Shown here: piece after piece, positions 21,124 to 33,132 of the stretch | How positions within the stretch are numbered: position 1 is the first letter of the stretch | Layout of the letters: each line of letters begins with the position of its first letter | Assembly (NCBI GenBank): GCA_001600415.1 | Contig: BCJX01000002.1 | Coordinates: 3,055,165 to 3,119,164, forward strand | Length of the DNA stretch: 64,000 nt | DNA from: Pascua guehoae | Lineage: Eukaryota; Basidiomycota; Tremellomycetes; Trichosporonales; Trichosporonaceae | Reading direction: 5' to 3' | Program-made: the position numbers and the translations under genes | The notes under the pieces: model-generated | Database searches by the model: none | What the model saw: only the letters and a program-made list of their open reading frames with translations | Told to the model about the DNA's origin: nothing

Positions 21124-24100
21124 ATGAACAAGCGGCCCCATCCAGGCGGTCCAGGCGGGCCCGGTCTCCCGGCAAAGCCATACACGCCAGGTGCCCAGCC
21201 GCCCCTCCCTTCCGGCCCCGCTCCGCAGTACTCGCAGGACCAGCAGCAAGCCCATGCCGCTGCCTGGGCTGCATACTACCAGGTAAGTTGATATTGTCGG
21301 TACAGTGGGGCGATGGAAGTAGCGTGCTGTGCTCTACACCTGCTCATTCTGTGTTGATGGGTTGATGTCTCGCCCGTCTTCCCGAACATGTGTTTTGCTC
21401 CACCTTCTTGCCTGCAACCTCGTATTGTTCCCGTCTCCTACCCTCCTTTCCGTTCTCTCTGCTCACACCACAGTCGCAGGGCGCTGCTGCGGGTGCCGGA
21501 TACACCCAAGCACAGGGTGCCAACCCTCCCGCCGCTGGTCCCGCCGCGACGGCTGCCGCGCCCAACCCTTACGCCAACTATGGCTACGGCGCGGGCGCGT
21601 CGCACGCGCAGCAGCAGCCGCAGCCACAACAGCCCCAGCAACCCCAGCAGCCCCAGCAACAGCAGCAGTACCAGGGATATGACTATTCGCAGTATGGATA
21701 CGGCGGTGCTGGCGGTGCCGGTTACACGCCCCCCGCCGCGCGCCCCCAGCCCCCGGCTCCGGCGCAAGCGCAACAGCCGTACGGCGGGTGGAACGCCGGC
21801 AGTGGCGGCGGCCACCAGTCTCCCCAGGCGCAGGGGTACAACCAGCAGCCCCACCAGCCATACTTCCAGCAGGGAGGAGCATACCCCATGTCACCTTCTG
21901 CCGGGCCTGCCGCTCCTGCAGGACCTGGTGGGAACAACTACCGACCGCCGCCCAACAGGCCGTACACGCCGCAGCCTCGTGGACCTGGAGGGCCGCCTCG
22001 TCCGCCGACCCCCGGCCATGCTGGTCCTCCCGGACCCGGCGGGCCTGGTGGTCCTGGTCCTGGTGGCCCCGGCGGTCCTGGTGGGCCTGGTGGACCCGGA
22101 GGACCTGGGTTCCCCCCCGCCAAGCGTCCTCGGTTTGACGGTCCCGGCGGACCAGGCCCGACAGGTATCCCGCCCCGTCCTCCCGTCGCCCGTCCGCCGC
22201 CGCAGAGCTTTACGGGCATGGCACGCCCGATGGGCGGTGGGCGTGGTTCGGCGCCCATGGCCTCGCCCTCGTCCATCCCCCGCATCGGGTTCAACTCGTC
22301 CCGCGGCGGTCCTCCCATGGGCCGCGGCGGCATGCGCGGCGGTGGCCCGATGCGCGGCGGCATGATGGACCGCCGCAACGGCCCGCCCATGCGCCGCGAC
22401 CACCGCGACCGTGATCACCGCGACCGCGACCACCGCGACATGCGTAATGTGTCGGCGCGCAGGGCGCCAGAAGCCCCGCGCGACCAGCAGCGCGACCGCA
22501 AGCGCAAGGATGCCGCAAAGGAAGCCAAGACGACCATGACCGACTTCCGCATCGTCGGCATCGAGGTCAAGGAACTGGCCTGGTCGTGGGGACTCGTCGG
22601 CGAGCATGTCGTCGAGGATGAAAAGGACGACAAGGAAAAGGCAGACGACGAGAACAAGGACGCAAACGCCGAGGTAAAGGACGAGTCTGCAGATGTCAAG
22701 ATCGAGACCGCAGACGAGACCAAGGTGGAAGTCAAGGCCGAAGAGGACAAGCCCGAGGCGGAAGCGACCGAGACCACCGAGGAAGCCCCCGCCGCCGAGG
22801 CCGCTGTCAAGACTGAAGAGGTCGCCGAGCCCGTTGACGAGAAGCGCGGCGAGAAGCGCAAGGCCAAGCCTTCCAGCGTGGATGGTGGTGAGTTGTGTAC
22901 CTGGCCCCGTTCTCAACTCACACTACAGACGCCGAGAGCCAGTCGCCCAAGAAGCGCTCTGCCTTTGCGCTCACTCACAACAAGGCCAACGCTCCCGAGC
23001 CTCCGACATCGTCGCCCGAGTCCAACCAGAACCGTTTCCGCATCTACTTTGAGTCGCCGCCCGAGCTCGACCGCGTCCCCAAGGCCGCTCGCAAGAACCC
23101 CAACAAGCGTGGACGGCGCGAGTCGAGCAGTGTCGCCCCTGGCCGGGAACAGGAAGAGGAGCACGCGGCCGAGCCCGCAGCCGGAACGACCGAGGCAGCG
23201 CAGGCCGCACCCGAGGCGGCTGCTGAGAACGCTGCGAAGCCGGAGGCTGAGGCATCAGCCAACGGCACGAACGCGCCAGAGAAGACCGAGGACGCACCCG
23301 CTGTCCCCGCAGCAGAGGCCGAATCGAGTGCTGCCGAGACTGTTCCAGAAGCGCCGGCAGCGGAGCCTGAAGCCCCTGAGAAGACTGAAGAGCAAGAAGA
23401 CAACGCGGGTGATGTCTCGATGGTGACTGACCCTGGAGTGGAAGGAGACGCCGCGGCCGAAGCAGCTGCGCCCGAGCCTGCCGCCGCCACCGACGCTGAG
23501 AAGCCTACGGAGGGCCACGTCTCCACGGACGGCCTCACTGGCGCCGAGGCATCAGCGGCCGATCTGCAAATTGCGCTCGCAAAATCGGCAGAGAATGCTG
23601 CGTCTGCCTACGGCTCGCGCCACCCCGGCGCCAAGGCGCGGACGAGGCGGTGGTCGACGAGCAGCATCGACAGTCAGGATGAGAACGAAGCCGCCGCGCT
23701 TGCCGGCGACGTTACCCAGCCATCCGTCAACCGCGTGTCGGTGCTCTACGAGGACAGCTCCCGCCGGCTCGTGTTTGACGCCAGCGTCGTGCACAAGATT
23801 CGCATCTTCCGCGCCGAGGGCCGGATCGAGGTCGACGTCCTGCCGCAGCCGCCAAAGGCGAAGAAGGACACCAAGAACAGCAAGGCCGACAAGGACAACG
23901 AGGCCAAGGAAGGTGACGCCAAGGAGGACAGCAAGGACGACGTCAAGGAGGACTCGAAGGATGCCGTCGAACTGCCCAAGGGCGTTCTGGTGGGTACTGT
24001 GCCTATTGTGGTTGTTGACCCAGCAGGTCGAGGCCTACGATGCCTCGGAGCAGCGCTTTATTGCCGTGACGCGTGAACGGCTCGACCTGGTGGCCGAGAC

Positions 24101-24783
24101 TGACGCGACTCTGCCGCCACTGCACCGCGCATTCAGTGCGGCCTCGCCAGAGCCGATCACACTCACCGTATTCCTCAACAAGAAGAAGCCGCTGAGCGAG
24201 CCCAAGTGGTGCCGCACCAACCAGGCCGACGAGTGGCTGTATGAGCAGTTTGGCCGTCGTGCCAATGCCGAAAACGGCTGGCGCGGCAAGCTCGAGATTA
24301 TGGACCCTGATGCTGTGAGTTACATTCCCCTCCTACGTGGATCTCGCTGACAGATAGCCGCCAACACTCGCGTCCATCCTCGACGCCTGGAAGACGGGCG
24401 CAACGACCGGCTCGCCCGCGGACCGTGGCGACTTCACGTCGTCGCTCCTGGCGTCACCCAACGACCTTCTCGAGATCCTCCTGCGCCTCACGCGCGGCGA
24501 GCGCAACCCCACCGCATCGATCGGGACTGGTCCGTCGTCGGCGTACGGTCCGCTCGCGACGGCGATCCGCTCTGACTCGCCCTACGCCAGCCACCAGACG
24601 CACGTCTCGCTCGCAATCCTGGCCATGTACCGCCTCACGACCGACTATGCCGAGCAGGCCGGTGTCAAGACCGAAGTCCTCAACGACAAGATTGCAGACA
24701 TCATCAAGAGTCTTCCCACCCACATGATCCACAAGAGCCTCGACGGGCTGTACAAGGAGTGGCTCGCGGAGCGCAAGGCGTGA
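21124..24783 (+). CDS. Large proline/glycine-rich, RGG-containing protein of unknown function
   Basis: Not recognised. Six exons (21124-21282, 21474-22887, 22929-23989, 24027-24314, 24358-24783, in phase throughout) give about 1115 aa. Residues 1-330 are Gln/Pro/Gly/Tyr-rich with a PGGPGG run and two nuclear-localisation-like stretches (AKRPRFD; KRKAKPS). RGG-like and MRGG motifs and an HRDRDHRDRDHRD repeat follow, then a short folded-looking block (TMTDFRIVGIEVKELAWSWG), a long acidic Glu/Ala/Lys region, and a conserved-looking core with RFRIYFESPPELDRVPK, VSVLYEDSSRRLVFDASVVHKIRIFRAEGRIEV and an all-helical C-terminus (DLLEILLRLTRGE … SHQTHVSLAILAMYRLTTDYAEQAG). Composition suggests a nuclear RNA- or chromatin-associated protein; this is inference. 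The 23990-24026 intron is only 37 nt. Confidence 0.8.
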
Positions 24784-26771
24784 GCGTGAGCTGCCTCTGG
24801 CAGCGAGCACGCCGTGCCGTGCCGACGCGAGTGAGGTAGGGGCACCGCCACATATGGGCATTCCGCCTCGTGGCGGGTAAGGTGATGGCGACCGCAGACA
24901 CGCACGGGCGAGCTGCGAACGCAACGGGGAGTGAGCGAGGGGGGATCACGTCACGACCAAAGAAAAAAAAACAGTTTGGAAGGGTTCGGTGTAAAGCGAG
25001 GAGAGTGATAGAGGGGCGGGGGAGATAGAGGAGAATGGCGACATCGAGAAAGAGCCAGATTTGCGGGGAGCGCCGGGGGTAGTAGAGGTTGGGGGGATGT
25101 CTACCTGTTCTGTTTCTGATTCGCTTTTCTTTCTTGTTCGCAGGACGGCGTGCCAACGCCTCTGGGCCTGCGGGCCGCGTCTCTCCCTGGCCCGCTCTTC
25201 ATGGCGGGCTTGGCTTGTCATGCAAAGACCTGATCTTGCGGGGTGGGCGATGGGGTGCAGGTGGAGCAGGTTGAAGGGTTACACGTGTGCAGGTGTGTCG
25301 GTGTGCAGGTGTGCAGGCGTGCAGGTGTGTGGAGCAGGCCGAGCAAGTGCTGGTGTAGCACGTGTATAAACACGACGGTTGCTGTCGCTGCTCCCATGCT
25401 GCCGTCGAAAGGGGCGGAGCACGGGTAAGGCGGAACGGGAACGATGTGCTGCAGCGGCCGAGTTGACACAGTCTGACTCACCCACCGAGCCAGCCGAGAG
25501 CAAGGCTGGGAGTGCAGTGTAGTTTGTGCAGCGATCGCCGAGCAGCAGCAGCAGCGCACAGCAGAGAAGCAGAGCCGAGCCGGAAAGAGCGGCGACCAAG
25601 AGCAGTCTGCAATGATCAACGTCGGCCACTCCCCCGCGTGACCTACAACTCCGGTGTACGGCGCAGACCCGCATTGCCATCCACCCCCGATGATTCTGAC
25701 AACTCCGGTCTACGGCCTACCTTCCAAACTCCTCCACAGTTTCCATCCCAGGCGCCCCACCATGCCGTCCCCCGCGATTGCCCCCACACTCGTACCCCCT
25801 TCTTATAATCTCTCCCGAAAACACTCTTCTTCCCCTGCCAGCTCTCGTCCGCTCCCTCTCGGCACGGAAGCACTGTGCTCGCTGCAATACTCTGCCCAGC
25901 CAGCCCACAGCCGACGAGAGGGACGACGAGGTATTCCACACAACTACCCCCCAAGCCATGACCCACAGGTGTAGCCCCCACGCGCCGCCATCACCACGGA
26001 CACACCCAAAGGCTAGAATAACCACAGCCAACAGTCACAGCAAGCATCCAGTGCCGACAGCCACAACCACTACAACAAACACCGATTAGCCCAAAAGCCG
26101 TGATCGTTAAGCCACAACAACATCCACCCCCACAGCCGACAGCTCAACTGACCTGAACCAAAACCCCAACTCAACCCCAACCAACAGCCCATCAACGTGC
26201 GCCGCCAAGGCCACCCACACTCACAGCACACACCACAGCAGCACAATACCACAAAGACAATACACCATCACAGTACTACCCACTGGGCCAACCGCGACCG
26301 CAGCTGCTTCAACTCACTCGTCCCGCCCAGTCTCAAGCCGAACAATCCTGCAATAGGGCTGGCCGCCAATGCAGCTGGAATCAATCCAGAAGATCACGTC
26401 GAGTGCGACATTCTGACCAGGAGCAAGGACCGTAGGTGCGACTCGTACTGATGCAACCATGTAACCCTGTACCTCCGCCTGTGCACATGCTCATGACGCC
26501 ACCCCTCATTCTCATGCCACCCAAGCCAACTTTCCTCCTGGCCACGCGCACATAGCCGCACCGCTGCTCTCAGCCCATGCATGCATCTTCTAGTTCGTGC
26601 TACCGTCCCGGTGCTACCATCCCGGTCGCACGCGGAACACAGACTGGACACGTACTGCGCCTGTACTGTGACTACTGCAACTACTGCAACTCCCATCCCC
26701 TATGGGATCCTGCGCGGCGAGGAGCACACGACGGAGCGTTATGCATTCGCCCTTTCCCTGTTGGTTCCGGC
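24784..26771. other. Gene-poor region, about 2 kb
   Basis: No family was recognised on either strand. Contains an A-run (24960-24970), a GTGTGCAGGTGTGCAGG tandem tract at 25283-25335 and a C/A-rich tract (about 25970-26290) with CACAGC/CCACAA bias. Reading frames up to about 130 codons here have biased composition and no detectable domain. Confidence 0.5.
25283..25335. repeat. GTGCAGGTGT tandem tract
   Basis: About five imperfect copies of a 10-base GCAGGTGTGT/GCAGGCGTGT unit in the gene-poor region. Confidence 0.65.
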
Positions 26772-29265
<2,494 letters not shown>

Positions 29266-29542
29266 GGTGAACGTGAACTGCCTGGGAAGAGAAATGGACA
29301 AGAACAAGAACAAGGACAAGGACAAGACGAAAGAGAAGAGCCAGATGCTGATGGGCGGTTCGTGGCCGACTGATAAAGTCGTCCCGTAGGCTAGGACAGG
29401 TCGGTTTGCCCACTCGTATCCGGCCACGGCGGGCCCACGACCGAAACCGATCCAGTCCGTGGGCCGTGGAATCGTGTCACTCAACTCACATTCCTGTGGG
29501 GGCCAGACGGCCAGACGGCAAACCCACACACAATCATCCTAC

Positions 29543-29550
29543 TTACGTAA
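29543..29550. promoter_or_regulatory. TTACGTAA site 1 (Yap1/bZIP-type)
   Basis: Perfect TTACGTAA palindrome followed by TGAAACG. Known as a high-affinity site for fungal AP-1-like bZIP factors (Yap1 class). The second copy 153 bases downstream has nearly the same flank (TTACGTAATGGAACG). Regulation of the transporter or of CBR1 is inferred from position. Confidence 0.5.
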
Positions 29551-29573
29551 TGAAACGTGTTACCTGGAACCCC

Positions 29574-29676
29574 AGTCGTTTCTCGTGTCAGGTGTCTGTC
29601 TGAATTGATCCCGCTCTAGTGCTGTCGATGATCGCCGGCCGATGTTTCCACGATTGCCAAGACGAGTCTCGACGCT
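29574..29676 (+). repeat. Direct repeat, left copy, flanking the transporter gene
   Basis: Diverged copy of the segment at 32744-32863. Shared blocks in the same order: AGTCGTTTCT, GTGTCTGTCTGAATTGATCC, CGCTCT, TTGATCG/TCGATGATCG, GGCCGATGTT, TTGCCAAG and TCGACGC. The two copies bracket the transporter gene in the same orientation. Confidence 0.8.
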
Positions 29677-29695
29677 AAACCAAAGACACTCATGA

Positions 29696-29703
29696 TTACG
29701 TAA
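29696..29703. promoter_or_regulatory. TTACGTAA site 2 (Yap1/bZIP-type)
   Basis: Second perfect TTACGTAA, followed by TGGAACG, matching site 1 over about 14 of 15 bases. It lies about 490 bases upstream of the transporter ATG. Confidence 0.5.
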
Positions 29704-30134
29704 TGGAACGGACGTCAATCAACTTCCACACGAGGGGCCAGACAGATACATATATATATAGGTGCGGATTGAGTGAGTTACCCAAGCAACCATTAGTCAC
29801 TGGCCTCTCTCTACCTCGAACAGTCCCGACAAACAACGGCCCCCATGAAATGCAGCTCCACACTGCTCATTTCGCACAAATGTGCAACATCCAGCATGCC
29901 CCGCCATTTCATTCCCCGGGACCGTCCCAGAACATGAAGCCGAAAACCGCATCATTGACAAATGCCCATCAGATCCCTGCCACCGTTCCGCTGTTTCTCT
30001 CCACAACTTGCTGCCTGTAGCACAGTGACGAGTAACCCTTACCTCGGGACGTTGTATTCAGGCGTCCTTGCCGCCCATTCCATTCAGGTGTACGCACACC
30101 TGGATGCCGTTTGCGAACATTGATGGAATGGGCA

Positions 30135-30140
30135 TATAAA
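30135..30140 (+). promoter_or_regulatory. TATA box of the MFS transporter gene
   Basis: TATAAA in GGGCATATAAACTG, about 50 bases upstream of the chosen ATG at 30189. It supports this start over the in-frame upstream ATG at 30111, which lies before the box. Confidence 0.5.
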
Positions 30141-30188
30141 CTGACATGTTGGGCTGACTTGCTCGCCACGATCTTGACAAACCCAAAC

Positions 30189-32204
30189 ATGAAGACTGCC
30201 GCAGGAACACTCCATTCGGGCCCGAGTGAGCTCGCGACTCTGCGCAACAACACGGCCACCTGGTGGTTCCTCGACGCCGGTTTGAGGAGGCTCGCGATCG
30301 CGATATCTGTGGGACCCCCCCGTTCTACCAGTATGGGTAGGTTTTGTCGCTTCCAAACCTCACTCTGTCCCCCCCCCCCCTTCCCCCCCCCCCTCCCCCT
30401 GCTCCCCACCCCTGCNNNNNNNNNNNNNNNNNNNNNNNNNNNNNNNNNNNNNNNNNNNNNNNNNNNNNNNNNNNNNNNNNNNNNNNNNNNNNNNNNNNNN
30501 NNNNNNNNNNNNNNNCCCCCTCCCCCTGCTCCCCACCCCTGCTCTGCTTTCTGATTGCCACCCGAACAGTCTCACTCGCTTCTTGTTATTTTTTATTTAT
30601 TTTTTATAACTAACATCAGGATTCGATGGCTCGCTCATGACTGGCCTCATGGCCAACCCGCTGTTCATGGCGGCGATCGACCACCCTTCTCCAATCAAGC
30701 TTGCGCTCATCGTCTGCGGGATGCCCTTCGGGGGACTTTTGAGCGTGCTACCAGCCTCCTGGGTGTCGGACAAGTATGGACGCCGCATCGCCCTGGCGAT
30801 AGGCTACTCGTTTGTCATTGCAGGCACGTTTGTCGAGACGTTTGTGACCGGCGGATGGGCGCTCATGGGCGGCCGCGTCATTGTCGGCTTTGGTGCGTGC
30901 GCGGTCACCGTCCCCGGCCCAGCGTATACGGCGGAAATCGCCCATCCTCGTAATCGCCCCCAGGCGACGGGGCTGCTTCAGTCGGGTTTCTTTGCTGGCG
31001 CAGCCATCGCGGCGTGGGTCGACTTTGGCGGCCTGTACATTCCCGGCGACTGGAGCTGGCGCATGTGCCTCCTGTTGCAGATTGTTATTCCGCTCTACGT
31101 CCTCATCGTGCTTCCGTTCCTCCCCGACAGCCCCCGTTGGCTTATTGCCAAGGGCCGGGACGCAGAGGCCCACGCCATGCTAGCGCGATACCATGCGAAT
31201 GGGGACATGGACGATGAACTCGTCCTCTTTGAACTGTCCGAGATCAAGCAGGCCATCGCTCAGGAGCAGGCCGCAAAAGCCACGAGCTGGATGACATTCT
31301 TCGAGACAAAGGGCAACCGTCACCGTTTGGTCATTGTCATTGTGAGTCGCAGTGCGGAGGTCCTCTGTTGAGTCTGCAGCTAACGCCAGATTGTCGCATT
31401 CTCCTCGCAGTGGTGTGGAAATGGCATCCTCACCTACTACCTCATTCCGATTCTGATCACCATTGGTGTGGTCAATCCAGCTCAGCAAGCGGGTTTCAAC
31501 GGAGGCCTGCAGATCTGGAACTACTTGATCGCCGTTATGGGTACGTATACCTCGTATTGCAACCGTTCAAACCGGGGGGAAAGCTTTGCTCACTTTGCGC
31601 AGGTGCACTGGTTATCAACCGCTTGGGCCGCAGGAAGTCGTGGCTCATCGCCGCCAGCGGCATGTTCGTTTCGTACGTGGTGATTACCGCATGTTCAGCC
31701 GTCTACGCCGAAAAGGGAGATACGAAAGCAGGTCCCGCCGTTCTTACATTCATCTTTGTCTTCTTTGGATTCTACAATGCCGGTGTTAGTCTTTCTTCTT
31801 CTTTGGCTCTCATCCTTGTTTTTTTCCAACGCTGACGGCAGTTTACACCACTCTACCTCGCGTATCCGCTCGAGATTCTTCCCTACTCTCTTCGCGCCAA
31901 AGGTGTCGCCATTCTCGCCTTTCTGGGCATTTTCGCAGGCGCTTTCAACGCACTCGTCAACCCCGTGGCCCTCGCGGCCATTTCGTGGAAATTCTACTTT
32001 GTCTACCTCGGCTGCCTACTAGCTACCATCCTGGCCATCATTTTCCTCTACCCAGAGACCAACGGTTTCCTCCTCGAAGAAGTCGCAGTCATTTTCGACG
32101 GCGACGACGCCAGGCTCGCTGTGCAGGATGACCTCCACAAGGACGAGGCGACAAAGGTTTCGGTCGACCATGTCGAATATGCTCAGAGGCAGTCGTCGGC
32201 CTAA
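30189..32204 (+). CDS. MFS sugar transporter (lactose permease/hexose-like)
   Basis: Twelve-helix plasma-membrane sugar:proton symporter family. Five exons (30189-30336, 30620-31341, 31390-31540, 31603-31784, 31842-32204) are in phase and give 521 aa. Motifs: GFDGSLMTGLMANP, the sugar-porter signature SDKYGRRIALAIGY between TM2 and TM3, ETFVTGGWALMGGRVIVGFG, PRNRPQATGLLQSGFFAGA, the PDSPRWLIAKGR loop motif, WCGNGILTYYL, NRLGRRKSWLIAASG, FTPLYLAYPLEILPYSLRAKG, and PETNGFLLEEV after TM12. These fit the fungal lactose permease-like subgroup with a long soluble tail. Intron 1 contains the first assembly gap. The first helix is short and odd (RRLAIAISVGPPRSTSMG), so the exon 1 end may be mis-assembled at the poly-C tract. 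Confidence 0.88.
30416..30515. other. Assembly gap (100 N) in intron 1 of the transporter
   Basis: Fixed-length 100-N gap. The bases directly left of it and directly right of it carry the same CTCCCCCTGCTCCCCACCCC string, which suggests a duplicated contig edge rather than truly missing sequence. Confidence 0.9.
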
Positions 32205-33132
32205 AGGGTATGTACGTTGTAGGTGAATAAACCAAAAAGAAGGCTTCCGGGTTATGTATTCGTGTGCAACAAGTGTGTGCGAAATGATTGCAGCGGACGG
32301 TTCATGTGGGCAGGTATTCTCATCTCCTTATCATGCCCTGCCCCTCTTCAGTCGGTGGCTCCCCATCTCCCGCTTACATCTGGGTGAGGAGCAGCGAGGC
32401 GGAGAAAGTGCTCACGCAAGGTTGTATTTAAAGTTCAGGCTGAAGCTACCACACCATGAACCAGATGCATGCAAGCATGTGTGATACGGGCATTTGGCAA
32501 GTATAGAGATATTGAGACTGCCACTTGGAGCTGGGGTTGACGCGAGGCTGAGCATGGGCGGCCTCTGGATCAACCCAATCGGGGATGCGCGCGCCGGGAA
32601 CCGTCACCGGGGACCGTGTCGGGCGTCGTCGGGGGGAGGGAGAGGATGGGGGCAAAGTCGGCGCTGCGCTGGCGGCTTGGCTTTGGCCTTGGAGAGCATT
32701 GCGACTGGCGCTAGTTTGCCAACATGGGGAGGAAACGACCCAAAGTCGTTTCTGGTGTCTGTCTGTCTGAATTGATCCCGCTCTGCCGTTGATCGTCGGC
32801 CGATGTTGCCGTGCGTGTGATGGGATGGGATTTGCCAAGCCCAGTCTAATTTCGACGCCGACCGTGGACAAGGGGCCTAGGGCTACGGGGTCACAAGACG
32901 ACTGACCGGCGGATCGCCCGGTTGAATTGGCAGAAATGGGGGGCAATCAGTCGTCAATCAAATGCGCCATGTGGGTGCTAATCAAAGACCCCCGCATGCC
33001 CTCCCCCCTCCCCCGCAGTCACCGTGCCCATGTGCTCGTTGGTCGTCCGGCTATCCTGCTCGTTGTGCTCGCAGCTCTTCGCTCGTGTGCTCGCACGCAC
33101 CCACTTGACTCAACTCTCTCCATCGACACACG
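32205..33132. other. Intergenic: transporter 3' flank and LCCL gene promoter
   Basis: About 930 bases. Holds the right copy of the direct repeat. The stretch from 33000 to the ATG is C/T-rich leader-like sequence. No gene recognised. Confidence 0.5.
32744..32863 (+). repeat. Direct repeat, right copy, flanking the transporter gene
   Basis: Partner of 29574-29676, with the same ordered blocks (AGTCGTTTCT, GTCTGTCTGAATTGATCC, CGCTCT, GGCCGATGTTG, TTTGCCAAG, TTTCGACGCCG). It carries a small insertion relative to the left copy. Not a recognised LTR or terminal inverted repeat. Confidence 0.8.

Larger units (their letters stand above)
29266..30188. other. Divergent intergenic region, CBR1 / MFS transporter
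   Basis: About 920 bases between divergent starts. It holds two TTACGTAA sites, one arm of a direct repeat pair, an alternating TA run (29750-29760) and a TATAAA box close to the transporter ATG. No coding signal. Confidence 0.6.
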
